Assembly: GCA_012295275.1 (NCBI GenBank) | Contig: CM022669.1 | Span: 10,437,449 to 10,497,448, forward strand | Reading direction: 5' to 3' | Origin: Chrysomallon squamiferum | Taxonomy: Eukaryota > Mollusca > Gastropoda > Neomphalida > Peltospiridae | DNA: 60,000 nt | Shown: positions 1 through 13,594 of the stretch, one piece after another | Layout of the letters: each line of letters starts with the position of its first letter | How positions within the stretch are numbered: the first letter of the stretch is position 1 | The notes under the pieces: model-generated | What the model was told of the DNA's origin: nothing | Database searches by the model: none | The model's input: only the letters and a program-made list of their open reading frames with translations | Program-made: the position numbers and the translations under genes

Positions 1-23
1 TTGTTTCATTTTTAATGAATTTA

Positions 24-75
<52 letters not shown>
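24..75. repeat. (AAT)n microsatellite
   Basis: Uninterrupted AAT repeats at the left edge. Confidence 0.95.
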
Positions 76-137
76 GTATCAACAAAAGCAAACTATAAAT
101 AAAAAAATGAAATTGGCGTAAAACGTAAAAGTTACTA

Positions 138-208
138 CGATTATTATTATTATTATTACTGTTATTATTATTGCTAGCAGAAGTAGTAGTAGCAGTAGCA
201 GCAGCAGC

Positions 209-248
<40 letters not shown>

Positions 249-270
249 ATAGTAGTAGTAGTAGTAGCAG
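138..270. repeat. ATT then AGT/AGC compound microsatellite
   Basis: ATT repeats (138-172) followed by an AGT array (179-270) with AGC and AAT variants. Both strands read open here only because of the three-base period. Confidence 0.95.
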
Positions 271-373
271 AAAGAAAAAGAAAAGAAGAACAACCAAAAA
301 ATAATACAGTTGACAATCAAGAATAAAATCCGCTGTCGCACCAAAGGTAGTAATAACGTTGCTAAGCTTACGA

Positions 374-387
374 TTATGACGTCATAA
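374..387. promoter_or_regulatory. 14-bp palindrome with full CRE
   Basis: TTATGACGTCATAA is a perfect palindrome around TGACGTCA, the bZIP (CREB/ATF) consensus. The same 14-mer recurs at 29405. No gene lies nearby, so function is unproven. Confidence 0.5.
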
Positions 388-534
388 CAGTAATACGCTC
401 TCAGCGTTATTAACAATATGACACCATCATGAACAGTGCATGTAGATAATTAATCAAGAATACAATAAAATTACATGCTATAACTGGATTACTAAATATT
501 GTATTTTCTTGTTATATTAATAGTGTTTAAATAC

Positions 535-640
535 GAGCTGGCTGTGGTCTAGTGGTCAGAGCGTATGCGCGAGGCTTTATGGATTGCATGATTTGACCTT
601 GGTGCATTATTTCCCGTTCTAGCCAAAGCCCAAAAACGAC
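535..640 (+). mobile_element. Degenerate tRNA-derived SINE-like fragment
   Basis: TGGTCTAGTGG (about 545-555) matches a Pol III A box. About 40 bases downstream, a decayed B-box-like ATTTGACCTTGG (590-601) precedes TGCAT. The A-box region (542-563) is 19/22 identical to the minus strand of 5471-5492. The downstream end is not defined. Confidence 0.45.
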
Positions 641-900
641 TATTTTGATGTACCTGTCTTGCCTGTCTATTGGAAATAAATTGGAACAATCATCGACACA
701 CAATGTATTATATAGACTCAGTCTTCATGATACCTCTTTGGGGATATTTCCCGATATAACCAAAGTCTCATGTTCGCCTATGTGTCTTTTTGTATATGAC
801 GAGAAATCTAATAGTTTTGTAATGTGCATGTGCTGTATTTTCACAGGAAATACATGTAGCAACGAGTGAGTAACGTCGTTGACGGAGTAACACATGAATG
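641..900. other. Unique sequence, no gene seen
   Basis: Balanced composition with a 74-codon open frame (645-869) that has no recognisable domain. It could be the body of the SINE-like element to the left. Confidence 0.5.
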
Positions 901-921
901 TCTGTCTTTAAAATAAAAATT

Positions 922-1160
922 CTCGAAGTGTCGTCGCTGAAACTAAACGACAGGTAATAACATCTTGGGACGTCACTGCTGCAGTCGTACGTCAGGTAAT
1001 AACATTACGCGATGACGTTGATCAAGTTGTACAGCAGTTAGTAATGTCTGGGAATGAACTGACGTTACCGATGCTCTACAAAAATAACATTTGGAAGTGT
1101 CGTTGCTGATGTTTTACGACAGACGTCTGGGACTGACGTTGATGAAGTCGCATTTCACGA
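922..1160. repeat. Diverged direct repeats with GAAGTGTCGTYGCTGA
   Basis: Related segments begin at about 925 and 1094: GAAGTGTCGTCGCTGA and GAAGTGTCGTTGCTGA, each followed by ACGACAG and then a GGGAC/TGACG stretch. Between them GGTAATAACAT occurs twice (953 and 995). The block is rich in ACGTC/GACGT words. Confidence 0.6.
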
Positions 1161-2060
1161 CTGATGAAAAGGACAACTACAACAACAACAACAACAACTT
1201 ATAAAAAAAAAAAACAATCATTGGCACTTTACGGATCAAGCAGAAAGATTGTAATTTCCGCTGCATTTCATGTCTTTATTATCCCAGAGGGCGCTGTCAT
1301 GCAAACAAGGCGACTACCACACCGCCTGACCCTCGGCAATTAGGATTACCCCAGTCGGGTTTGTACGCAACTGCAGCACCTTTAATCATTTCACCTGTCT
1401 CTTGATAGAAAATTAAATTTTCATGAACACATTATCTTGTGTTTGACACACAACTCCAACATGGGACCACCAAATACGAAGCTAAATGCCACGTGCTTCC
1501 GAGTAAAGGTCAGCTTAAGAGCGCGTGCAAGACGCTCGCGCCACAAAGGAAATGTCGCGTGCTGACGAGGTGGGAAGGAAACATCATTTCCGCGCGGAGA
1601 ACAACGATGTAAATGTGTAATTCAACGAACTAAACTCGATTTTGTTGAAGCAATTAATTTTTGAAATCGTTTCGGGCTCTGACATAATGTGTACCCGAGA
1701 AATAAAGGGTTAAGGTAGTTAAGCGAGGCTTTAATCGGGCGCATAAAAGATTTAAACAAAAAAATGTCACAACAGTTTAATTTCACTTTGCACAAACAGC
1801 GACGTACAAACGATCGCGGCACACGCAAACTTGATTCTTGTGTTCGCTGATTGTGTTATGTTTATCTCTTCAACAAACGTCCTCATGCTTTGTTTGATCT
1901 TCTTGGTGTTGTTCGTAGATTGTTTCCGATAAAAAATCTCAGTGGTTTCTTATGACTCTGCTGCGTCTTCGGATTATCCAACAAGAACGACAAAAAAATT
2001 CTGTTTCGTTTTTCATTTATCAAGAATTAAGTTATAAACAATGATATGTATTGTGGGTCT
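1161..2060. other. Unique block with homeodomain-type sites
   Basis: No exon recognised. CGGCAATTAGGATTACCCC (1334-1352) places a CAATTAG homeodomain core next to a GGATTA Otx/bicoid-type site. The middle (1480-1620) is CpG-richer. A 68-codon minus-strand frame (1622-1828) has no recognisable domain. Confidence 0.45.
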
Positions 2061-2250
2061 CACTAGTTTTAATACAATAATAATAATAAAATAAAATAAA
2101 ATAAATAAAATGTATTAATTTGTAGCCTTGAATTATTAATTTCATAAAGGGAAGACATAACACATTTACTTTATATGACAAATATAGAGATATAATAAGT
2201 ACAAAGATAGAGAGGAAGAGGGAAGGACAAAAAGAGAGGAACAGTCAAAT

Positions 2251-2252
<2 letters not shown>

Positions 2253-2298
<46 letters not shown>

Positions 2299-2393
2299 GC
2301 GGCTAGTATTCGCTTGTAATGAAGTTGTTACTGTTTGTGGGAGTTCGGGTTTCACGCTGACGCTAAGACTGTGTTATATTCAACACACGAGTC

Positions 2394-2471
<78 letters not shown>

Positions 2472-2571
2472 GCGGCTAGTATTCGATTGTAATGAAGTTG
2501 TTACTGTTTATGGGAATTCGGGTTTCACGCTGACGCTAAGACTGTGTTATATTCAACACACGAGTCTTTGA
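2253..2571. repeat. Two (GA)n arrays, each followed by a copy of a 104-bp segment
   Basis: GA arrays at 2253-2295 and about 2397-2467 are each followed by a near-identical unique segment (2295-2398 and 2468-2571). I see three substitutions between the copies. The period is 173 bp. The high identity implies a recent duplication of array plus segment. Confidence 0.95.
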
Positions 2572-2774
2572 TCAATTGTACCAGTGATGTTTCCACTCAC
2601 GCAGAAGAAAGATCAAACGATTTGTCATTTGTTACAGCTTCTGTACCACAGTGACACAACTCCTGTTTAAACAGGAGTGTCTACTTTAAAGGAGAATCTT
2701 TTTATTATGGGCAGCCAACAGGAAAAAGTAGCATATCATGATTATCATTGAAAAAGAAGAAGAAAAGAGATATT

Positions 2775-4300
<1,526 letters not shown>

Positions 4301-5400
4301 GTCAAAAAAAAAAAAAAAAAAAAACGGCGACAATCCCGAGTCACAAAACGGCACTTGACCAACGACGACTCTGATAGTTTAAATATTCAACAAACTGTAT
4401 TTTTAACATTGAATTTAATTTATTATTTTGTAGTTGTTTTTGCTCGCAAGTCTTGAAACATTTCTTTGCATCTTTTTAAAAAAAAAATTCGTTTCGTCTT
4501 GAGTTGCCACAGGGCGTTCTTAATCTACATGTGAAATTTATGTTAAGCTCTTAACTCCGTCTTGGTTAGAATTCCGTGATTTTTCGTTTTGCGAACATCA
4601 ACAAGAAAAGAAAGGAATCCAGATGGCCGAAATACAGGATTGAAATTAAAAAAAATGATCCGTTTAGATTAGTCGACTGAAGTTTTTACAGGTGTTGTTA
4701 TTGTTGGTATTGTCTGAAAGATTTTCGAACACTGATATTTTGACAATGAAGTTGATGATCTTTTTGCTTATGTTGTTCGGTCCAGTTGAATATTCTTCAT
4801 TTATTCATTAAATCATTCCGTAGAAAAGATTACACCCCCACACACTCACACACATAAAACGATGGGAATTGTGAATTATTTTCATGTAACACTAAAATAC
4901 ACATTTAACCACTTTAAATTTATACCATAAAAAATATAAAAAAAAATATTGTGTGCAACAAAATTTAATTGCCAATCGAATTTCATATTTTTGGGGACAT
5001 TTTTCACAGTATTATTACGGAAAAATCCGATCTTAAAAACAAGGTAAAAAACAATATTCTATAAACCTTAAAATTTCCCAAGTTATATTTAAACTTTAAT
5101 ATTTAACAAAAAATAATTCAGGATATGTTAAAATTATTTGCTCAACATTAAGATGATTTGCTTAAGCTTCCAATAAGCAGTTAAATAGAAAAAATATAGT
5201 CATTCCTAACCAGACAGTAAGTCAGAGACAATACACAATTATTCCTGGTCTACCAGAAAACAGAAATGACAGAAGGAAACAGCTAAAATCGACGGTTAGG
5301 ACTTTTTCTTTTATTATTAGCTTAAACACATATCATACTTGCACCTTCTCAGTAACAGAGCATCACCTATCACGACCTTTGATAAACTAGCTGTATTAAG
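4301..5400. other. A-tract and AT-rich sequence
   Basis: A20 run at 4305-4324, then AT-rich unique DNA. Nothing recognisable. Confidence 0.6.
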
Positions 5401-5515
5401 TGGAGCTGATATAGCCCAGTGAAAATCACACATCATTGACTCTGAAAACTGATCGCTTATCTCAAGCCATCGCTCTAACCACCAAACCACAGGCCAATCT
5501 AATCTTGGCTTCAGC
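5400..5515 (-). mobile_element. Second tRNA-derived SINE-like fragment
   Basis: On the minus strand 5492-5471 reads as the A-box region shared with 542-563: TGTGGTYTRGTGGTYAGAG in degenerate form. No clear B box follows, so this is a decayed or composite copy. Confidence 0.4.
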
Positions 5516-5526
5516 AAATGAGGCAC

Positions 5527-6480
5527 TCGGTTCTAGATCTTCTGTCATTTTTCAGTGGGAGACAACAAAAATCCAGCAGGATTAACAGCACAGGCTTCGA
5601 CAAAATCGCGCGATCGAGTGTTCGCGTCAATTACAGCTTCGTGTGTTTGCTAATAAATCAAGTCGGAATTAGGTTTAAAGCGAATTACAGTATGTGTTAG
5701 AGTTTTCATGCAATATTTCCGCAACTCATAACGAATAATTCGCGAAAAATGTTTCAACAAATCAAAACAGAAAAGCGCTGCTCAAATAATGTTTCCCCCT
5801 TCAGGAAGCGATAACAATCGGCCCCTCGAACCTTTAGAAGATTGCTGATTATCAACGTTAGAGAGCGATGACAGGGGAGATAATTAAATCAAGGGTCAGA
5901 AACAAATTGAATCATCTTCTTCTGGCGACCTTTATTGCATTTCGCTTGAGCACAATCCGGCTTCGTCGCTTCTGGCTTTTTATATTTAATTTATGGCAAT
6001 CGAGGAAATCTTGTCTCGCGAATTTGACGGAGAGGGCCAGTCTCGGATTAGAAGTGTCATTTAGCCGGAGAGCGGCAGCTGCGAGAAGCGCAACCGACTT
6101 GTTGTACGCAGCAAGAAGTGAAACGGAAAACGCGCGGTGCGTCTATTTTTGGTCTTTGCACCCTTTGCGCGTTTTGAACTAATTGCCTCTCGAGATTCCA
6201 GCAAGTAACGATTTAAATGCGTTCATCTCGATAGTGCTTTAATAAACTTAACTGGTATCATTATTCATTGCCTCGGAGCGACGCCAGCGTCTTTGAGGTT
6301 GCAACTGAGTCGTGGACAGGCGGTTGTCAATAGATCCGGCTTGTCAAGTAAGAATGTGACTCGAGTTTTCACTACGAGGGCGACTTTCTGCTCCGGGCTA
6401 ATCTTCATGTGTGACACCAATAACGCGGCAATTAGCAACGACAAAACAAATTAAGTAACTGGAATCAAACATACTATAGG
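5527..6480. promoter_or_regulatory. Unique, low-repeat island; candidate cis-regulatory block
   Basis: About 950 bp without simple repeats, in contrast to both flanks. Sites seen: SOX-type AACAAT (5813), TAATTA (5881), TTTATGG posterior-Hox/Cdx-type (5990), CAGCTG E-box (about 6076), TAATCT (6399) and CAATTAG (6429). A 104-codon frame (5868-6182) has no recognisable domain. Regulatory function is inference from site density and repeat exclusion. Confidence 0.4.
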
Positions 6481-6540
6481 TATACACTGAGAGGCGTTAG
6501 CGATACATACGTACGTATACAGTTTTATGGATGTAATATA

Positions 6541-6623
6541 GATAGACACACAGAGATTGAAAGTTAGATAGATATACAGACAGACAGACAGACAGAAAGA
6601 TATAAACTAATAAAGACACAGAA

Positions 6624-6716
<93 letters not shown>
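6541..6716. repeat. GATA/GACA then (GA)n microsatellite
   Basis: GATA/GACA repeats (6541-6600) lead into an 89-bp perfect GA array (6628-6716). Confidence 0.95.
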
Positions 6717-6720
<4 letters not shown>

Positions 6721-6874
6721 TTTCATTTTATTGAACATTTTTTTATTTTATTTATTTTTTTTTTTTATTTTCTTTGTTTTTTTTTTAATTTTTAAAATTA
6801 TTTTCAAATGAGAATTCGGAATTATACGTTGAAAGAAAACCTAACATAAAAAAAATGTTTCGTAAAAATAAATA

Positions 6875-6917
<43 letters not shown>

Positions 6918-7090
6918 AATAAAATAAAATAAAATAAAATAAAATAAAATAAAATAAAAGTAAAAAATAATAATAAAAATAAAAATAAAAATAAAATTTA
7001 ATACAAAAATTAACAGAGAGATAGAGAGATAAATACAATAGAGCACAATTCAATACAATACAGTACAATAAAATAAAATAATGAAATTAG
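6717..7090. repeat. T-rich tract and AAATA/AAAAT arrays
   Basis: T-rich 6720-6800, then AAAT repeats (6868-6918), AAAAT repeats (6919-6958) and AAAAAT variants to 6996. The repeat unit grows from 4 to 5 to 6 bases along the array. Confidence 0.9.
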
Positions 7091-7263
7091 CCACAATGAT
7101 AACGATCTAAAAATAAATAATTCTAAACAGTTTCGGCAGACAACTGAAATAGAAAAACCAAATATCCAAAACATTTTGAATTCAACATTTTTAACTTTTA
7201 TTTTTTATTATTATCTAGTTTTGTGGGGATGATTTTGTTGTAGGACAGGTTTATTATTAATTT

Positions 7264-7375
7264 ATCATCATCATCATCATCATCATCATCACCATCACCA
7301 TCATCACCATCAAATACTATCACCTTCATTGTCGTCATTATCAAAATCATCATCTTTATTGTTTTTGTTTTAATG

Positions 7376-7457
<82 letters not shown>
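7264..7457. repeat. ATC/ACC and (ATT)n arrays
   Basis: ATC repeats with ACC variants (7264-7312), a short degenerate stretch, then an 80-bp ATT array (7378-7457). Confidence 0.95.
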
Positions 7458-7458
<1 letters not shown>

Positions 7459-7699
7459 TTTTATTTTAACGATATCTGAACTGACATCTCTGGTAACTAC
7501 ACCTGACGATTTATTCATTTGGAAAAATACGGTACAATGTATCACGCTCTAAATCACGGACTTCATAGACGTACGTTACAAAAAAAAAAAAAAAAAAAAC
7601 CCGAGAACAATGTCAAAAACGAATTAAATGAACAGCGGAAAAAATTCTCATGGTGATGCAGATTTCAAAGATTATATTCAAAACCCATTTCATTAACTG

Positions 7700-8010
7700 A
7701 CTTTTTATTGTCAGCATCGATACTGGACCGCTTAAGGTCGCGCTTTGTAGCCGTCCATGCTCATTAATGTTCGGCTATTGTCGGGTCCTGCTCTCATTAA
7801 CAACGGCGCTTTGTTGACTCGTTAATGTCCGGTCATTGTCGGAAATGTTAATGTTATTCCGCTGCTGGAACGGCCACGCGTGGCGAGATTTTAACGACGT
7901 TTAGACTGCAGTGGGTCGCCATAAATGTTTTCAGACTGCAGTGTACATCGTTTAGATGACAGCAGCTTCTAGCGTTCACTGCTGGAAACCATAAGTTAGT
8001 AAGAAATTAA
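7700..8010. promoter_or_regulatory. Unique island with duplicated SOX/homeodomain motif pairs
   Basis: A 23-bp module, TTAATG followed by ATTGTCGG, occurs at 7762-7784 and 7820-7842 with 19/23 identity. A further TTAATG lies at 7848. Next come the perfect palindrome GCCACGCGTGGC (7873-7884) and a direct repeat AGACTGCAGTG (7903 and 7933). The mixed, ordered motifs suggest an enhancer; untested. Confidence 0.45.
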
Positions 8011-8130
8011 GATTGAACGATAAGTTTGATTGTTAGTGTAAAGTGCAGTAAAACGTCAAGATGTGGTCCGCGGCGTTGGCTGTCACTGGGACGACATCGT
8101 ACACGTCGTCGTGTCGTCATTGTGTTAGAA

Positions 8131-8212
8131 GGTGGATGGATGGAGGGATAGATGGATGGATGGAGGGATGGATGGAGGGATGGAGGGAGGGATGGATGGA
8201 TGGGTCAAGGGA
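8131..8212. repeat. GGAT/GGAG minisatellite
   Basis: Variants of GGATGGAT, GGAGGGAT and GATAGAT in tandem; degenerate, so older than the pure GA arrays. Confidence 0.9.
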
Positions 8213-8414
8213 TAGATACCACAAGCCTGAGTTTATATGCCTTTGTTAAAGTCTGGTAATGTTTATACGTACATATATTCTAATAAAATACTTCTATTGT
8301 GTGATTGGTAAAATGTGGCTAGATTCCAATACTTTGCTAAAAATAAAGAATAATACAGTATAACAAAATAACTGAACTTTTTATTATATATATATTTTTT
8401 ATGCTGTTATAATA

Positions 8415-8630
8415 CACTTTATTTTATTTTATTTTGTTTATTATTTATTTATTTATTTATCTATTTATTTAATATTTATTTATTCATTTATTTAATATTT
8501 ATTTATTCTATATTTATTGATTTATTTATTCATTCATTCATTTAATATTTATTTATTCTATATTTATTTATTTATTCATTCATTCATTTAATATTTATTT
8601 ATTCTATATTTATTTATTTACTTACTTATA
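8415..8630. repeat. TTTA-type minisatellite with 46-50 bp higher-order unit
   Basis: TAATATTTATTTATTC followed by TATATTTATT and CATTCATT recurs at about 8493, 8543 and 8589, giving three higher-order copies within ATTT repeats. Confidence 0.85.
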
Positions 8631-8679
8631 TGCGATAATTATATATATTCGAAATAACAATATGATCAAATGAATTAAT

Positions 8680-8893
8680 AATATTATTATTAATGTTGTT
8701 GCTGTTGTTGTTGCTGTTATTATTGTTGTTATTGTGTTATAATCATAAACAACATTATCATTAGCACATTTTATATATACACTGGACTTGTCGAGCTTTT
8801 TTATTAAACATTTTTATTGTGCCTTATTATCATAAAATGACAGGCCAAAAAAAAAAAAAAATAATAATAATAATAATAAAATGAAAAAAGAAG

Positions 8894-8930
<37 letters not shown>

Positions 8931-8965
8931 AAACAAAAAGAAAAAAAAAAAAACAAAAAAACCCC
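8680..8965. repeat. GTT repeats and A-rich tract
   Basis: GTTGTTGCT-type repeats (8694-8740), then A-rich DNA from 8847 with a long A run (about 8898-8930). Confidence 0.85.
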
Positions 8966-9112
8966 CATAAATTAAAAGTTAAAAAATTATTATATTTGTA
9001 GTGTATGTGTATTACTGAATGTACACTTTAAATAATTAATTAGTAAAATAGAAAAGAGAACGTTCTGCAGTTTAATGATATAAAATTATTATAATTTTTA
9101 AACTGCACAGTT

Positions 9113-9345
9113 ATTAAAAAAAAAAAAATAAAAAAATAAAATAAAGTAAAGTAGCATAGATAATAGAAAGATAGATAGATAGACAGATAGACAGACAGAT
9201 AGATAGACAGACAGGCAGACAGATAGATAGATAGATCAAATAAAATAAATAAAATAATGAATAAATGAATAAAATGTGGAATAAAACAAAAATAAAATAA
9301 AATAAAATAAATAAATAAGGAACTAAAATAAATAAATTAATAACT
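9113..9345. repeat. A-tract, GATA/GACA and AAATA arrays
   Basis: A run at 9116, GATA/GACA mix (9167-9236) and AAATAAA variants to 9340. Confidence 0.9.
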
Positions 9346-9660
9346 ATCGTTTTCGTCGATGGCATAACATTTTGATCGATTTTCTTTTTTCACATTGTGT
9401 TTTGATTAATTACTAATATAAAAGACGTCGTTAATTTAATTAAAAATAAAGAATGCTTTGCGTATTTGATCAATTATAAATAGCTTTGTTAATACACATA
9501 AATTGTGTATTTGCTTCGTATTTAATTAATTATATAAAAAGGTTACTTGTTATATAAATTCTGTATTTGATTAAATTAAAAAATAATTTTTATCCTGCTA
9601 CTTCTACAGCTACTACTACTAAATAAATAAATAAATAATTTCACATCTAGAATAACAATC

Positions 9661-9699
<39 letters not shown>

Positions 9700-9798
9700 T
9701 TCTCGTTTTTCAGTTTTTGCCCCGATTGTAATTTCACATCTGAAATATTCTACCCCTTAGATCTAAAGAAGAGACATAGGGTTTTTTTTAATGTTTAA

Positions 9799-9853
<55 letters not shown>

Positions 9854-9905
9854 TAAAATTTTTAATATTAATATTATTGTTATTATTATTATTAATTTTT
9901 TTTCA
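9346..9905. repeat. AT-rich DNA with (AAT)n and (ATT)n arrays
   Basis: AAT array 9659-9698 and ATT array 9800-9853, embedded in AT-rich sequence. The two arrays face each other as complementary strands. Confidence 0.85.
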
Positions 9906-10585
9906 TATTAACAATACACGTAGATAACACAAATTCAAAACGAAGGACGTCTGCAAATTCAGATTAACTGCTGTATTTTATTTAGGTCATTACAAAATAA
10001 TACATTTGTCAAAAAAAAAAAAAAAAAAATAAATGAATAAAAATAAGATTTCATTCTCGCAAAGAAGACTCGGATATGATTTAAATATTTCGCTAATTTG
10101 TGACGTTATTAAAACTGATAAATTTGTAAATGACCAGCCTTGGTCTGGCTGCTTTATCGATGTCGACAGTGAATGAAAGTTTATCACATTTCCTAGTGTT
10201 GTAAACAAACATCTGCTATAGCTCATGCTCAGCTTGTAAATAAATTAACTTCCTACTGCGTCATTCCGCCTTTTCTTATTTTTCTCCTTGCATTTATCCT
10301 GCTTCAAGTTTCCCACTTCATTTAATAGCATTTAAAACTGTTCCCTTGTAACACACTTGTCTAATTACTCACCTAGTTACACTAGCCTAATGATAAGTCG
10401 ATCCATAAAGAATGATTTACGAGCAAATGGGAGTACACTATTAAATTTGATTTTGTGTGATTATTTTTAAAGAACTGTGACTTAATTTTGTACATAGACT
10501 GCTTAGTCACTTAGTCAAGCGTTTTTTAAAAATAGCTCACATTTTCTCATATCACGAGTCGAGCATTGGTCCTCACTAAACGATA
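9906..10585. other. AT-rich unique sequence, no gene seen
   Basis: An A run at 10011-10029 is followed by unique sequence with no recognisable coding or RNA feature. Confidence 0.6.
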
Positions 10586-10589
10586 CGGG

Positions 10590-10652
10590 TGTCTGTGTTA
10601 GTCTGTGTTAGTCTGTTAGTCTGTTAGTGTGTTAGTGTGTTAGTGTGTTAGA
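10590..10652. repeat. TGTGTTAG-type octamer minisatellite
   Basis: Tandem TGTCTGTGTTAG, then TCTGTTAG and TGTGTTAG units, about seven copies. Confidence 0.85.
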
Positions 10653-10799
10653 ACAGTTATCTCCATGTACACAGTCAGGCAGACAAATTCGATCCTGTTA
10701 ACTGCCATTCGTGAGGCTGATCAACCCAGACTGGTTTTAACACAGTGTGTAGTTTTGTGTCAAAAAGAACGTTGTACTATAGATAATAAAATACACATA

Positions 10800-10935
10800 G
10801 ACAAATAAGTGTATGCACATATACATATACATGTACAAACACACACACATACACACATATACAAATACATATACATATACATGCACATACACATACACAT
10901 ACACATGTGCATATATATATATATATATATATAAT
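10800..10935. repeat. ACAT/ACAC and AT compound microsatellite
   Basis: ACATAC/ACACAT units end in an AT run at 10911-10932. Confidence 0.9.
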
Positions 10936-11149
10936 TATAAAGGCGTTTTGCTAGATTTCTACAGCAGATTTGGTGTAAGTGTTATAGAACATGCGCTAAC
11001 ATCAGATCTTCTTATTACATACTGAATAATTTTCTTTTTACTATATATTTTTTTTTTTAAATATAAATTAATTAGTTATTATATATTTAAGAAAGATGTA
11101 ACTTCATATAATATATTAAATAATTTTGTGTTACTATAATGCGATACGT

Positions 11150-11229
11150 TTAAAAAATAATATTAAAAATTAAAATTAAAATTAAAAAATAATACTAAAT
11201 AATAATACTAATAATACTACTACTACTAC

Positions 11230-11264
<35 letters not shown>

Positions 11265-11286
11265 TTAAAATTAAAAAATAATACTA

Positions 11287-11329
<43 letters not shown>

Positions 11330-11332
11330 TAT
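11150..11332. repeat. AATT/AAT arrays, internally duplicated
   Basis: AAATTAAAATTAAAAAATAAT followed by an AAT array occurs twice (from 11166 and 11258), so array plus leader was duplicated. Confidence 0.85.
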
Positions 11333-11925
11333 AATTCAGTGTGGTAGGTTGATGAATTTTATGAACTTAATGTAGCTTACATGTATTACAGGAATGAAAG
11401 ATGTTGTTTTTTTTTTGTTTTTTATTTAAGAAAATTCGAGATTACTGCATATTTCTTAGACTTAGAAAAAAAAAAAAAAAAAAAAAAAGATAAAAAAAAA
11501 GAAAAGAAAAAGAGTGACAGCAAAAATGTTAATATTTTATACAGGCCATATTTGTGCTCGATGTTACAAATATATTATACATTTGTAATAATGTTTTAAT
11601 TCCTTTATTACATACTAAATTGATTTGTGATAGTAACGATAACAACAAGCAGGTACATACGTATGATATATGCATCAACGCATACACACACGTTAACAAC
11701 GAAATTTGCGCACGTATTAACAAATTAAATAAACTTGCCAAAACACTCCCTCCCGTCTTAATATGTACATCTCTTAATACTAATATATCTCTTATATTAT
11801 CATCATTTTCGTCTCCTCTGTTTAAAAAGACAGAGAAAGAGAGAGAAATGTTATTGTTAAAAGTTCAGTAAAGAAACACATAAAAAAACCCTACCAAAAA
11901 AACGTACAACAAAAACAACAACCAA
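11333..11925. other. AT-rich unique sequence with A-tract
   Basis: A-rich run at 11466-11510. The remainder is unique, with no recognised gene; open frames on both strands lack domain similarity. Confidence 0.55.
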
Positions 11926-11929
11926 ACAT

Positions 11930-12065
11930 AATAAATAAATAAATAAAATAAAATAAAATAAATAATAAATAAATAAATAACAATAATAAGTAAAACTATA
12001 ATAATAATAATGATAATAACAACAACGACAACAACAACAATAATAATAATAATAATAATAACAAA
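11930..12065. repeat. AAAT/AAAAT, AAC and AAT arrays
   Basis: Successive AAAT, AAAAT, AAC (12017-12039) and AAT (12040-12062) repeats. Confidence 0.9.
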
Positions 12066-12249
12066 AATCAACTGGAAATGGATGAAGTTGATCAGATAAA
12101 ATATTAATTAATATGAAAAATCACAGCATGTCATACATACGTTTGATTATAAAATATTTCATTTTAATTAAATATATATTAAAAATAATAATTTGAAAAT
12201 GTCTGGAAAATGTAAATTTAGATACAACTAAAACTGGATGTAATAAATT

Positions 12250-12250
12250 A

Positions 12251-12315
<65 letters not shown>

Positions 12316-12330
12316 AGAAGAAGAAGGAAA
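12250..12330. repeat. (AAT)n array ending in AAG
   Basis: AAT repeats 12250-12312 followed by GAAGAAGAAGAAGG. Confidence 0.95.
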
Positions 12331-13100
12331 GTATTGATGGTAGTAGTAATAGTAACAACAACACATAAAGACAATGATATTGACAATAACACAATGAAGG
12401 AAGATAAAGATAAAATCTATTTTTTTTTCTTTTTTCTGTAGAATTAATTATAATCAATAATAGTATTTTTAAAATTCATTTACATAGCACTGGATTTAAT
12501 CGTACTTATATATATATATATATTTTTGCCATAAATATTTTACTGAACTGATTTTTGCTTCTAATGAAAAGATTAACTGTAGTTAAAAATGGTATAACTG
12601 ATAACAGTGAGTAAATTAATTTAATGAAAAATTGTTATTTGGTTTCGTTTTGAGTTTCGCGCAACTACATTTTTACAATATTAGGACTTCTGAAGTTACT
12701 TTTATATGTAATGAAGTTAAAATATTTATTATCTTACCATCGATGATTATTCTCTTTCTTTAAAAATAGTTTTATCATCATTATCATGGTTATCATCATC
12801 ATCATCATCATTATCAATATTGTGATTAATAAAAGCAGCCAATTAGTAAACTGGTAATTGTAAAGTTGTTTGAATTATCAAAGAAAAGCTTAACAATCAA
12901 ACAAACAAGCAAACGAAAACCGCAAAATATATATTTTTAAAATATCAAATGTCAGTGATGTACGAAGATAAATAATTTCTAAATTTGTTTTCTTTAACTT
13001 TCACATTTTCTCTTGTTCTCTAATTTCATTTATATTTATCCACGTTAATATAAATACAACAATTAATGTAAATGTTTATTTATGTTCAGAATTTAATAGC
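12331..13100. other. AT-rich sequence, no gene seen
   Basis: Contains a TATA run (12509-12522) and an ATC run (12774-12816). Nothing else recognisable. Confidence 0.6.
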
Positions 13101-13103
13101 TGC

Positions 13104-13118
13104 AATATATATATATAT

Positions 13119-13187
<69 letters not shown>
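13104..13187. repeat. (AT)n microsatellite
   Basis: AT array interrupted once by ACATAC at 13121-13126. Confidence 0.95.
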
Positions 13188-13191
<4 letters not shown>

Positions 13192-13289
13192 CATATATTT
13201 ACTTCTTTAAGAAACACCCCCCTCCCAAAACCCCACTTTTTAAATTATTTATTTCTTTGCTTACTTAAATTAATAGAAAAGTGAAAAAT

Positions 13290-13570
13290 AAATAACTTCT
13301 TACCGGGAATAACTTTGTTTGGGTCACTAAGGTCCATGCTGGGTAGATCCGACAGGCGGCAGAGTTTCGGCTATGTTCGGCGCAGCTGACGGATCAAACT
13401 AAACTTCAAATTAGATGGCGCGTTGTTATACGAGCGGCTTTTCAATGACAAGAGATGCGACGCTGCTTTTTAATGAGCCGGTCCATTGGACAGAGCTGGA
13501 AGGGGTGAGGGTTGTTGTTAACGGATACAGACGCGGGAAACTGGCGTTAATAATGCATTTATGTTTCACA
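13290..13570. other. CpG-richer unique block
   Basis: Balanced sequence (TCCGACAGGCGGCAG, GGCGCAGCTGACGG) between simple repeats. A plus-strand frame runs from 13415, but only its first 45 or so codons are complex, and no family was recognised. Confidence 0.4.
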
Positions 13571-13594
13571 ATAACGTATTCATATTACCGTTAC

